A stretch of DNA of 14,218 nucleotides from assembly GCA_024683255.1 (NCBI GenBank), contig JAIKYL010000168.1, positions 1 to 14,218 of the forward strand, written 5' to 3'. The stretch's first letter is position 1. Every line of letters starts with the position of its first letter. Position numbers and translations under genes: made by a program. The notes beneath the pieces were generated by a model that did not search any database, was not told where the DNA came from, and was given only the letters and a program-made list of their open reading frames with translations. Of this stretch, positions 1 through 10,041 are shown one piece after another. Source of the stretch: Bacteroidales bacterium. Its GTDB lineage: Bacteria; Bacteroidota; Bacteroidia; Bacteroidales; UBA932.

Positions 1-434
1 ACGGGTTTGTCAAAGACATCAACCGCAAGCAGTTGGCTCCTGTCAAGAGAACGCTGCGCCTGGTGGAACTCTTTGCCGTGCTGGCAGTTCTCATCTCCCT
101 GCTGGGCCTGCTGGCCATGAGCACCTACTTTGCCGATGAGAGCACCAAGCAGATAGCGGTGCGCAAGGTATTTGGCGCCGATGTCTCGCACGAAACCTGG
201 CGGAATGTCCGCAGCTATATGATGCTGACCGGCATCGCCTGCGTAATCGGCATTCCCCTGGCCGTCTGGGCGGCGCGCCTCTACCTGGAACGCTTCGCTT
301 ACCGTGTAGAGGGCTACGGCTGGGTGTTTGTGGTGGCAGTAATCATTTCGTTGGTGATTGCCTTCGGCACCGTCCTCTGGCAAACCCTCAAGGCCGCCCG
401 CACCAACCCGGCCACGGAACTGAAGAAGGAATAG
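1..434 (+). CDS. ABC transporter permease, FtsX/MacB family (C-terminal part)
   Basis: This is the 3' end of a gene that begins left of the window; the frame is open from base 3. The visible ~144 residues match the last part of an FtsX/MacB_PCD permease domain. A membrane helix (around VELFAVLAVLISLLGLLAM) is followed by the family's conserved loop with IAVRKVFGA, then two more hydrophobic segments. The end, KAARTNPATELKKE, has the usual KAAxxNPxxxL form. Proteins of this family are inner-membrane subunits that work with an ABC ATPase, often in efflux of peptides, drugs or lipoproteins; the substrate cannot be told here. The next gene has its own promoter, so the two need not be co-transcribed. 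The family assignment is secure, but the specific role is not. Confidence 0.88.
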   Translation, partial: GFVKDINRKQLAPVKRTLRLVELFAVLAVLISLLGLLAMSTYFADESTKQIAVRKVFGADVSHETWRNVRSYMMLTGIACVIGIPLAVWAARLYLERFAYRVEGYGWVFVVAVIISLVIAFGTVLWQTLKAARTNPATELKKE

Positions 435-465
435 TTGGTAGTCTCGAAGATAAACCATATATTTG
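435..465 (+). promoter_or_regulatory. Bacteroidetes-type promoter for the Tricorn-like protease gene
   Basis: TTG at 435-437 and TATATTTG at 458-465 are separated by exactly 20 bases. This fits the Bacteroidetes -33/-7 pattern (TTTG and TANNTTTG) and matches the spacing of the guaB and feoB promoters in this window. It would give a transcript starting near 471, about 25 bases before the ATG at 496. The TTG begins one base after the stop codon of the upstream permease gene. Confidence 0.65.
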
Positions 466-495
466 GGATAAGTATAAGAAAACAACTTTCCTGAT

Positions 496-3400
496 ATGAA
501 AAGGTTTATCCTCCTGATCCTGACGCTAGCCGCCGTCTCGGCCGTTCGCGCGGAGAACATCCGCTTTGCATCGCACCCGTCGCTTTCCCCGGACGGAAAA
601 CAGATTTACTTCAGTTATGACGGGGACATCTACTCCGTTCCCGTTGGCGGCGGGCAGGCCACTGCCGTTATCACGATGCCCGGCGTGCAGGATTCGCCGC
701 TTGTGTCGCCCGACGGCAAATGGCTCGCATTCAGTTCCGACATCCAGGGCAATAACGACGTTTACGTGGTGCCCCTTGCCGGCGGACAGGCCGTTCAGCT
801 CACCTTCCACGAGGCTCCGGACGTTCCGGTTTCCTGGTCTCCAAAGTCGGACTGGATCTATTTCGAGTCCACAAGGGAAAGCGCCCGCAAGACCACCTTC
901 AGGGTGGCCGTAGGCGGAGGTACGTCCCAGTTGATGTTCGACGGGTATTTCAACACCATCGTAAACCTGGTGGAAAACCCCAAGACGGGAGAATTCCTTT
1001 TCAACGAATCCATGGAGAGCATCAGCTTCCCCACCCGTAAGCGCTATGTGGGCGACCACAACCCCAACATCAAGTGCTGGAATCCCCGCAATAAAACCTA
1101 TTCCGAGCTGACGGACTACATCGGCAAAGACCAGTGGCCGATGGTGGACAAAGACGGTAGCATTTACTATGTTAGCGACGAGCTCAACAAAGAGTCCAAC
1201 ATCGTCAGATACGTCAAGGGCTCCAAGCCCCAGCAGCTTACGTCTTTCGACAAATCTGTCCAGTATCCTTCAATCGCTTTCGGCGGATCGGCCATCGTCT
1301 TCCTCAAGAATTACGAAATCCATGTCCTTGACCCCGCCAGCGGCAGTGTGAAAGTCCCGCAGATTGAGCTCGCTTCCGGCAGCGTGGAGGTCCGACGCTC
1401 CTTCACCGGGCAGACTCCCACCGCCGCGGACGTATCCCCCGACGGCAAGAAGTTCGCCCTGGTCATCCGCGGCGGACTCTACATCTCCGACACCAAGTGC
1501 AAGTTCCTCCAGAAACTCCCCACCCCTCCGGACGAGCGTGTGTCCGAGGTGCTATGGAGCCAGGACAGTAAGTACGTCTTCTACATCAGAACAAACAAGG
1601 GCTGGACCAATCTCTACAGCATAGCTGCCGATGGCAGCGCCGGTGAATCACCCGTCTTCGAGTCTCAGAACATAACCAGGAACATTGTGAAGAATCACAA
1701 GGGCGACAAGGTGGCCTTCACCGACGGCAGCCACTCGGTGATGATGTACGACACCAAGACCGGAATTGTGACCAAGGTGGCCGATGCGGAATTCTGGGCC
1801 TATCAGTCTTATACACTGGAGTTTTCCTACGATGACAACTGGCTGGCCTTTGATGCCATGCACATGTTTGAACCGGACATTTTCCTCTACAATATCAAGG
1901 ACGGGACTCTGAAGAATCTCACCAACTCCGCTTCGGTGGAAACGGACCCGGTATTCTCCCCTGACGGAAAATACCTGTACCTGCTTGCCAATCCTACTGC
2001 CACTTCCTACCCGAGCGGCGTAAGGGCTTCGCTCTACAAGCTCCCGCTGCAAAAATACAATACGCCCTTCAAGTCCGAGGCTTACGACGGCCTATTCCGG
2101 GACAAGAAAGACGAGCCGAAGAAGGACTCCACGGTGACAGTAGATTTCAAGGACATCCATGAAAGGCTTACGCGGGTAGAGCGCGACGGCAGCCAGGGAA
2201 GTCCGTACATTTATTCCTCGAAGGGAAAGGATTATCTCCTCTATCGCTCCATGGGCGCCGGCGCTCCCGGTACCTTCGTGCTGGAGATTTCCGATCCCGA
2301 GGCCAAACCCAAGCAGATCAAGGACCTCAACGGAGGCACCTTCTTCAGCTGCAAGGACGCATTGTACTGCCTGGGCCAGGGAGCCATCTACAAGGTGGAG
2401 CCCGGCCCCGCCACTGCTTCCAAGACCGAAGTCAAGAAAGACGTGGAAGTGCTGCTTGGCAACGAGTTCAGCCAGATGTTCTATGAAGCCTGGGCCTCAC
2501 TGGAGCAAAACTATTATGACGTAAACTTCCACGGAGCGGATTGGTACGCCGTGCGCGACTATTACGCCTCGCTCCTGCCCTACGTCCGCACCAGGGCCAA
2601 CCTCAGGACCCTCCTGGCCGACCTGCTGGGTGAACTGAACTCCTCGCACATGGGCTTCTCCTCCAGCGGCGCCGAGGAAAGGACTGAGACCCGGACACGC
2701 ACCTATGGCACCGGCATCCTCTTCGACAATGCCTCCCCGTACACCGTTGCGGGCATCCTCGCGGACTCCCCTGCCGATAAATTCGAAATCGATGTCAAGA
2801 AGGGCGACGAGTTGGTGGCCGTGGACGGCGAAAGGGTCTTCAAGGGAGCCAATCGCGAGAAATACCTCTCCGGCGCTGTGGACAAGGATGAGCTCAAGCT
2901 CCGTTTCAGCCGCGGCGGCAAGGAATTCGACGTCAAGGTGCATACTAGCTCTTTCTCCAACATCAAGACACTGGCCTATAAGGCCTGGGAGGAAGAACGT
3001 GCGGACATCGTTTCCAAGAAGACCGGCGACAGGGTGGCGTACATCCATATGCGGGCCATGGGCGCAGATGATCTGCAGTCCTTCCTGCTCAAGATGCACA
3101 CCGAGGCCTTTGACAAGGACGCCTTAATCTTGGATCTCCGCTATAACAACGGTGGTAACGTACATAAGGAAGTGATTGATTTTCTGCGCGGGCAGGCCCA
3201 TTTCGAGTGGTCTTACCGCGACTTCCCGAAGACCAGCCATCCCAATGTTGCGCCCGGCGGAAAGCCCATCGTAGTCCTTGTCAACGAACACAGCCTATCC
3301 GATGCAGAGGTAACCTCCAACGGCATCAAGACCCTGGGCATCGCCAAGCTGGTGGGCACAGAGACCTACCGCTGGATCATCTTCACTTCCGCGGTCCGGC

Positions 3401-3582
3401 TGCTGGACGGTTCCAGCGTGCGCCTGCCCGCCTGGGGCTGCTATAACGTCATTGACGGCGCCGATCTGGAGAACACCGGCGTCAAGCCCGACATATACGT
3501 AAAGAACACCTTCAAGGACCGTCTCGAAGGCAAAGATCCGCAACTGGATGCCGCCATTGCCGAAGTACTCCGGCAACTCTAG
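496..3582 (+). CDS. Tricorn-like S41 family serine protease, secreted
   Basis: The product has 1028 residues, close to archaeal Tricorn (about 1070). A signal peptide with likely cleavage after AVRA (residue 19) places it in the periplasm, unlike cytosolic archaeal Tricorn. Residues ~24-510 hold PD40/WD40-like propeller repeats (several SPDGK motifs, e.g. SPDGKWLAFSSD and SPDGKYLYLLAN). A helical C1 region follows (~650-730), then a PDZ domain (~735-820, with DSPADKFEIDVKKGDELVAVDG), then the S41 catalytic domain. By comparison with the family, the catalytic set is Ser717-His718 (in ELNSSHMGF), nucleophile Ser935 (in EHSLSDAEV) and Glu992 (in LENTGVKPDI). The segment after the nucleophile reads GTETYRWIIF where most S41 enzymes have a GG pair; I believe this variant is common in the Bacteroidetes branch. 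The likely job is degradation of peptides or proteins in the cell envelope. It has its own promoter and ends 4 bases from guaA. Confidence 0.92.
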   Translation: MKRFILLILTLAAVSAVRAENIRFASHPSLSPDGKQIYFSYDGDIYSVPVGGGQATAVITMPGVQDSPLVSPDGKWLAFSSDIQGNNDVYVVPLAGGQAVQLTFHEAPDVPVSWSPKSDWIYFESTRESARKTTFRVAVGGGTSQLMFDGYFNTIVNLVENPKTGEFLFNESMESISFPTRKRYVGDHNPNIKCWNPRNKTYSELTDYIGKDQWPMVDKDGSIYYVSDELNKESNIVRYVKGSKPQQLTSFDKSVQYPSIAFGGSAIVFLKNYEIHVLDPASGSVKVPQIELASGSVEVRRSFTGQTPTAADVSPDGKKFALVIRGGLYISDTKCKFLQKLPTPPDERVSEVLWSQDSKYVFYIRTNKGWTNLYSIAADGSAGESPVFESQNITRNIVKNHKGDKVAFTDGSHSVMMYDTKTGIVTKVADAEFWAYQSYTLEFSYDDNWLAFDAMHMFEPDIFLYNIKDGTLKNLTNSASVETDPVFSPDGKYLYLLANPTATSYPSGVRASLYKLPLQKYNTPFKSEAYDGLFRDKKDEPKKDSTVTVDFKDIHERLTRVERDGSQGSPYIYSSKGKDYLLYRSMGAGAPGTFVLEISDPEAKPKQIKDLNGGTFFSCKDALYCLGQGAIYKVEPGPATASKTEVKKDVEVLLGNEFSQMFYEAWASLEQNYYDVNFHGADWYAVRDYYASLLPYVRTRANLRTLLADLLGELNSSHMGFSSSGAEERTETRTRTYGTGILFDNASPYTVAGILADSPADKFEIDVKKGDELVAVDGERVFKGANREKYLSGAVDKDELKLRFSRGGKEFDVKVHTSSFSNIKTLAYKAWEEERADIVSKKTGDRVAYIHMRAMGADDLQSFLLKMHTEAFDKDALILDLRYNNGGNVHKEVIDFLRGQAHFEWSYRDFPKTSHPNVAPGGKPIVVLVNEHSLSDAEVTSNGIKTLGIAKLVGTETYRWIIFTSAVRLLDGSSVRLPAWGCYNVIDGADLENTGVKPDIYVKNTFKDRLEGKDPQLDAAIAEVLRQL

Positions 3583-3586
3583 GCAA

Positions 3587-6713
<3,127 letters not shown>

Positions 6714-6728
6714 TTATTATAAGTCCAT

Positions 6729-7061
6729 CTAATACTTCAAACCGGAGAAAAAACGACTGATGGAAAATGTCCATTGAATGGATATTATATGAAACGTCTT
6801 CTCTCCGGATTCATTATCCATTAACGGCACGAACTGTACAAGACCAATATCTTCTATCTCATAAGAATAGTTTCCCCAAGACACCTCGTAACCCCCTTCC
6901 GAGCATGAAAGATTCTGCAAACCTTTTATCAGGCGTGAAATGAAAAATGCGACCCTGGAGACATCGGCATCAATATTCATATCAATTACTCTTTCGACCT
7001 CCAAAACAAAGGATGCCGATAACAGAAGTGGAACACCCGTGTTGACAATGCCAAGAGTCAT
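6729..7061 (-). CDS. hypothetical protein, second gene of a small GC-poor pair
   Basis: I do not recognise this 110-residue protein. It starts with a mildly hydrophobic stretch (LGIVNTGVPLLLSASFVLEV), which is not a convincing signal peptide. A helix-like segment (VSRVAFFISRLIKGLQNL) comes next, then strand-like segments (YEVSWGNYSYEIEDIG, then HIISIQWTFSISRFF). The order of helices then strands recalls small RelE/ParE-like toxins, but no diagnostic residues let me claim that. The ATG at 7059-7061 lies 6 bases after the stop of the 55-residue gene upstream, so the two are probably co-transcribed. Sampled lines are only about 37-43% GC, against about 57% in neighbouring genes, which may mark horizontal origin. 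It is placed between the apt terminator and the guaB promoter. Confidence 0.55.
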   Translation of the reverse strand: MTLGIVNTGVPLLLSASFVLEVERVIDMNIDADVSRVAFFISRLIKGLQNLSCSEGGYEVSWGNYSYEIEDIGLVQFVPLMDNESGEKTFHIISIQWTFSISRFFSGLKY

Positions 7062-7067
7062 GGAGCA

Positions 7068-7235
7068 TCAAAGATACTTTGAGAGTTTGTCCACAAATTC
7101 ATCAAAGGTTATGCAACCTTGCTGGCGCAAAGTTTCTTTCATGTTGTTCATTGGCTGGAACTCCACCTCGCTCAATTTCATTTTCCGACCGTAAGAGGCA
7201 GCCGGTTCTTCCAGATTATGCTTATTATTGTCCAT
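7068..7235 (-). CDS. small hypothetical protein, first gene of a GC-poor pair
   Basis: This 55-residue protein begins MDNNKHNLEEPAASYGRKMK and ends GCITFDEFVDKLSKYL. It is polar, with a disordered-looking N-terminus and a predicted amphipathic helix at the end. I do not recognise a family. Its size and position just before a 110-residue partner resemble an antitoxin or a regulatory small protein, but this is only an inference. The frame is open to an ATG at 7277, but that start lies inside the upstream terminator hairpin and before a TATCTTTG promoter element. I therefore use the ATG at 7233-7235, 16 bases after the element. GC content is about 42%, lower than the surroundings. Confidence 0.55.
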   Translation of the reverse strand: MDNNKHNLEEPAASYGRKMKLSEVEFQPMNNMKETLRQQGCITFDEFVDKLSKYL

Positions 7236-7251
7236 AGACTTGACCTTTTCG

Positions 7252-7259
7252 CAAAGATA
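7252..7259 (-). promoter_or_regulatory. -7 promoter element (TATCTTTG) for the small GC-poor gene pair
   Basis: TATCTTTGC on the minus strand is a full match to TANNTTTGY and sits 16 bases before the ATG at 7235. No TTG occurs 19-21 bases upstream, where the sequence is instead the terminator hairpin of the previous operon. Promoter activity is therefore less certain than for guaB or feoB. Confidence 0.5.
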
Positions 7260-7262
7260 TAC

Positions 7263-7286
7263 AAAAAAACGGCCCATAAGGCCGTT
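7263..7286 (-). terminator. Intrinsic terminator of the queH-apt run
   Basis: On the minus strand, AACGGCC, the loop TTATG and GGCCGTT form a perfect 7-bp stem. It is followed by an uninterrupted T run (7 T in all, two of them in the stem). It lies 44 bases after the apt stop codon. The T run ends 3 bases before the -7 element of the next gene. Confidence 0.85.
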
Positions 7287-7330
7287 CTTCCAAGAATTAT
7301 TTTTACACTACCCGCGTAAATGTCCAAATA

Positions 7331-7903
7331 CTACTCTGTGGTCTGAATTAATGACTTCACCGGGGCGATGCCTTCCAGGAGTTCGCGGCCACCAAGGCCT
7401 TCGATTTCCACCAGGAAGACAAAGTCCGTAACTTTGATGCCGTACTCCTTGCCGTTTACCGTCACTTTGTGGGATTCCAGACCGCGGGCGATGCCCTGGG
7501 CCGTACCGCCGGTGGCCAGGATGTCGTCAAAGTAGGTTACCTCAAAGACATCTCCGTCGGGTTTTCCGGCCGCCACATCTGAAAGGCGGAAGAAAATCTG
7601 GTCCTTCCCGTATTCCTTGGTAATATCCAGGCCCACCAGGTCTCCTTCGTTGAAGGGCAGTTTGCCTTTCTTCCGGAAGGGAATGATGTTCTCCACGGCC
7701 GGGCACATGGCCAGCATGGGGGCGGCGAAGAGGAAGCCGCGGGCCTCCGGAGCCACAATGTTGGGGCTCTGGCACAGGTCTCCCAAATCTTTGATGAGGG
7801 CGGTAAAGACTTCCTTGTTCTGGATAAGGGGCATGATGTCCACGAAATTAACCCCCTCTATGGGGAATCCGGGATAAAACTTGAGGTACTGCTTGTAATC
7901 CAT
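7331..7903 (-). CDS. apt: adenine phosphoribosyltransferase
   Basis: Apt makes AMP from adenine and PRPP in the cytoplasm (purine salvage). The product has 190 residues, slightly longer than the usual 170-180. Typical parts are the N-terminal PGFPIEGVNFVDIMPLI, the hood/active-site segment APEARGFLFAAP (51-62), PFRKKGKLP (75-83), and the PRPP-binding loop FDDILATGGTA (125-135). An extra stretch before the PRPP loop (DVAAGKPDGDVFEVTYF) and another after it (KVTVNGKEYGIKV) account for the added length. The ATG follows the stop of the hemerythrin-LuxR gene by one base, so translation is likely coupled. It is the last gene before a strong terminator. Confidence 0.93.
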   Translation of the reverse strand: MDYKQYLKFYPGFPIEGVNFVDIMPLIQNKEVFTALIKDLGDLCQSPNIVAPEARGFLFAAPMLAMCPAVENIIPFRKKGKLPFNEGDLVGLDITKEYGKDQIFFRLSDVAAGKPDGDVFEVTYFDDILATGGTAQGIARGLESHKVTVNGKEYGIKVTDFVFLVEIEGLGGRELLEGIAPVKSLIQTTE

Positions 7904-7904
7904 A

Positions 7905-8795
7905 TTATTCTACCGTATTCATGTCTATAAGGTTGTTCAGGAGGGCGTACACCGTGAGGCCGGCCACGGACTTGATGCCGGTCTTCCGGGTAATGTTCTT
8001 CCTGTGGGAAATGACCGTATGGATAGAAAGGTTATACTGGTCTGCAATTTCCTTGTTGAGCATGCCTTGGGCAACACTCACCAGGATTTCCTTTTCCCGT
8101 TCCGTAAGGTTGTCCCCCTCGAAGCCGGCGCCGGGCAGGAGGATCTCATCCTCTATGAAGGTGTGTTTGGCAAAGTCCTCTTCCAGGTTGTAAATGTAGA
8201 ACAGAACCTTGTACGCCTCCTGCTGGTCGCAGTGGGAAGGGATGTATTTCATGACCAGGCTCTTGAGGTCCTGGAGCTTCTCCCGGGCGTCTGAATGATG
8301 GTCTTCGGCCGATGGGGCATCGGCCTTCCGGTGGTTGAGGGCCGCCTTCACGAAGGGGAAGACCTCCTTTTCCTCAAAGTCAAAATGCTTCCGGAGGCCG
8401 TCCCGGTATTCCACAAAGAACTTTTTGAGTATCTGCAGGTTCCGGGTATCTCCCGGGCCGATCATCCGCTCCAGCGACGCAGCCATGGCAGGCAGCATCA
8501 CCTCCATGTAATACGAGTGGGACCGGCGCAGGTATGCCACAATGCCGGGAAGATCCACCTTCTCCAGCGTCTCCCGCGTGGGCTTGAATCCCGGAAAAAC
8601 ATACACGGAACAGATGAGCAGGAACGTATCCGGATTAACACCGTTATCCAGGCAAACTTCCGCCACGGTTTTGTCTCCAAAGCCGAAAGGAATGCCCATA
8701 CGGGACAGTACGCCCAGCAGGCTGAAGTCAATATCCATGAGCTCCGCCATCTTCATGGACGGACTCAAAAGGTATCTTTCCTGATTTTGCGTCAT
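7905..8795 (-). CDS. hemerythrin-domain LuxR-type transcriptional regulator
   Basis: The 296-residue protein joins three parts. Residues ~18-62 resemble the ScdA_N/DUF542 domain of di-iron repair proteins (MDIDFSLLGVLSRMGIPFGFGDKTVAEV), but the usual Cys pair is replaced by FG. Residues ~88-222 look like a hemerythrin (HHE) four-helix bundle. Candidate di-iron ligands are His93, His137 and Glu141 (HFDFE), His166 or His167, and His211 with Glu215 or Asp216 (HTFIED). Residues ~229-290 are a LuxR-type helix-turn-helix (LTEREKEILVSVAQGMLNKEIA, with SIHTVISHRKNI as recognition region). From these domains it probably senses oxygen, NO, peroxide or iron state and controls transcription; this is inference. 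It has no response-regulator receiver domain. It overlaps operonically with apt (1-base gap) and has its own -7 element. Confidence 0.87.
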   Translation of the reverse strand: MTQNQERYLLSPSMKMAELMDIDFSLLGVLSRMGIPFGFGDKTVAEVCLDNGVNPDTFLLICSVYVFPGFKPTRETLEKVDLPGIVAYLRRSHSYYMEVMLPAMAASLERMIGPGDTRNLQILKKFFVEYRDGLRKHFDFEEKEVFPFVKAALNHRKADAPSAEDHHSDAREKLQDLKSLVMKYIPSHCDQQEAYKVLFYIYNLEEDFAKHTFIEDEILLPGAGFEGDNLTEREKEILVSVAQGMLNKEIADQYNLSIHTVISHRKNITRKTGIKSVAGLTVYALLNNLIDMNTVE

Positions 8796-8801
8796 ACCTT
8801 A

Positions 8802-8809
8802 CAAAGATA
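8802..8809 (-). promoter_or_regulatory. -7 promoter element (TATCTTTG) before the hemerythrin-LuxR gene
   Basis: TATCTTTGT on the minus strand fits TANNTTTGY fully and lies in the 25-base gap between the upstream stop and the ATG at 8795. Only 6 bases separate it from the ATG, so a transcript from here would be almost leaderless. I see no TTG 20 bases upstream. It may be an internal promoter of the run. Confidence 0.45.
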
Positions 8810-8820
8810 CGAAAAATCGC

Positions 8821-9366
8821 TTAGAATCTGTACACCAGGCCGGTGCCGAATTCTCCCACGCCGAACTCCAGGACGGCGGGGTGGCGATTGTTGTATTCTT
8901 CGGCCACCCACTCCAGGCGTTTCCAGCCGATGGTCTTGAAAATGAGGCCCATGGTAAAGACGGACGCGCCCACTCCGGCGATGGAGAAACCCCGGTAGAA
9001 CCAGGACAGGGAGTCCTTGGCGCCGGTGAAAGCATCCCAGAGGTTTTGGGTTCCTCCCCAGATCTTGATATAATCGGCCATGAAGATGCCCAGGGAGACA
9101 CCGGAAACCGCCACGCCGGCACCGGCGACGATGATACCGCCGGTAATGAGCCGCTTACCGGTCTTGTACTGTTTTACGGCGCCCACATAGGTCTGGTTGT
9201 AAATGTCGTCCCCCACCAGGCGCTGCACCATATAGTCCGGCATTACCTCGCCGTTGTCGTCCAGGAGGCGGCCTTTCTTCTGTTCAATCTGTGACGGAAC
9301 ATACTGGGCCAGGGCCGCAAAGGCCGGAATGAGCATGAGCATTACAGCTAGCAAAATCTTTTTCAT
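8821..9366 (-). CDS. secreted or membrane hypothetical protein with C-terminal beta-strand ending in Phe
   Basis: This 181-residue protein has a signal peptide (MKKILLAVMLMLIPAFAALA, cleavage near residue 20). Residues ~72-96 (ITGGIIVAGAGVAVSGVSLGIF) and ~124-145 (YRGFSIAGVGASVFTMGLIF) are Gly/Ala-rich hydrophobic segments that look like two membrane helices. Between them is a Trp-rich loop (IKIWGGTQNLWDAF). The C-terminus, LEFGVGEFGTGLVYRF, alternates like a beta strand and ends in Phe, a pattern common in Bacteroidetes envelope proteins. I cannot name a function. It begins 5 bases after the queH stop, so it is co-transcribed with queH, and it is followed by the hemerythrin-LuxR regulator. 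Confidence 0.75.
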   Translation of the reverse strand: MKKILLAVMLMLIPAFAALAQYVPSQIEQKKGRLLDDNGEVMPDYMVQRLVGDDIYNQTYVGAVKQYKTGKRLITGGIIVAGAGVAVSGVSLGIFMADYIKIWGGTQNLWDAFTGAKDSLSWFYRGFSIAGVGASVFTMGLIFKTIGWKRLEWVAEEYNNRHPAVLEFGVGEFGTGLVYRF

Positions 9367-9370
9367 GGCA

Positions 9371-9943
9371 TTATTTTTTTGAATACTCGCAGCCGCAGTA
9401 CAGCTGGTTGTAAAAGTTTTGTTCTTTCAAAATCTGGTTCCGGCGCTCCTGCAGGCCGCCTTTCCGCCAGTTCTGGTCCCACCAGGTCACGCCTTCCACC
9501 TGGCTGCAGGCCCACCGTCCCGCCTCGTTCACCTGCTCCAGGCTTTTCCAGCGGGAGCTGGCCAGGGTGGTGGTGAGCACCGGGAAGCCGTTGGCGGCGG
9601 CATACTGCGCCGCCCGAAGCAGGCGGTACTTGAAGCACTGGAGGCATCGGCCTCCACGTTCCGGCTCGTTTTCCAGACCTTTGGCGCACTGGCCCCAATC
9701 GGCATGGTCGTAAGTATCCTCTACCATTTCCACGCCCCACTCCCGGGCGTAGCGGATGCATTCGTTAAGCCGATGATCATACTCCTCGCGCGGAAAGATA
9801 TTGGAATTGGAATAGAAGATTACCGGCCGATACCCCCGCTCCACCAGGCACTCCACGATGGCGCCGGAGCACGGAGCACAGCAGGCGTGCAGGAGAATCC
9901 TGTCCGCCCCGCCGGGCACTTCTATCTTTACGCTTGTCTTCAC
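9371..9943 (-). CDS. queH: epoxyqueuosine reductase QueH (DUF208 family)
   Basis: QueH performs the final reduction of epoxyqueuosine to queuosine in tRNA and is the non-cobalamin alternative to QueG. The family signature is clear: LLHACCAPCSG (Cys21, Cys22, Cys25), RGGRCLQCFKYRL (Cys100, Cys103), then TTTLASSRWKSLEQ, and a C-terminal LYCGCEYS. The adjacent N-terminal Cys pair and the CxxC are the expected Fe-S and redox cysteines. I chose the GTG at 9941-9943 (VKTSVKIEVPGG), giving 190 residues. The frame is open to 10063, but that extension crosses the promoter and runs into feoB. A second GTG at 9917-9919 is possible, because the -7 element at 9949-9956 would leave almost no leader for the first. 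Annotators may differ by 8 residues here. No other queuosine genes are in view. Confidence 0.9.
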   Translation of the reverse strand: MKTSVKIEVPGGADRILLHACCAPCSGAIVECLVERGYRPVIFYSNSNIFPREEYDHRLNECIRYAREWGVEMVEDTYDHADWGQCAKGLENEPERGGRCLQCFKYRLLRAAQYAAANGFPVLTTTLASSRWKSLEQVNEAGRWACSQVEGVTWWDQNWRKGGLQERRNQILKEQNFYNQLYCGCEYSKK

Positions 9944-9948
9944 AAACG

Positions 9949-9956
9949 CAAATATA
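9949..9956 (-). promoter_or_regulatory. -7 promoter element (TATATTTG) for queH
   Basis: TATATTTGC on the minus strand matches TANNTTTGY and lies just upstream of the queH GTG. No TTG is found 20 bases upstream. It is back to back with the feoB promoter in the same 98-base divergent region. Confidence 0.45.
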
Positions 9957-9987
9957 GGTAATTTTTCCCTATCCCCATAAATGGTGA

Positions 9988-10018
9988 TTGCAACTATGGA
10001 GCGGCTGCCGTATCTTTG
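9988..10018 (+). promoter_or_regulatory. Bacteroidetes-type promoter for feoAB
   Basis: TTG (9988-9990), a 20-base spacer and TATCTTTG (10011-10018) followed by CG form a complete match to the promoter pattern. The ATG is 23 bases downstream. I looked for a Fur-box-like inverted repeat around it and did not see a convincing one. Confidence 0.7.
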
Positions 10019-10041
10019 CGCCCAGCGCAAAATTCTAGAAC

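Noticed and set aside
7069..7076. TATCTTTG on the minus strand 7 bases before the 110-residue gene
   Set aside because: It encodes the last codons of the 55-residue gene (TAT CTT TGA), lacks the final pyrimidine and a TTG at 20 bases; probably coincidence, though a secondary promoter is not excluded.
9957..10041. Fur-box operator at the feoAB promoter
   Set aside because: No convincing A/T-rich inverted repeat of the GATAATGATAATCATTATC type is present.
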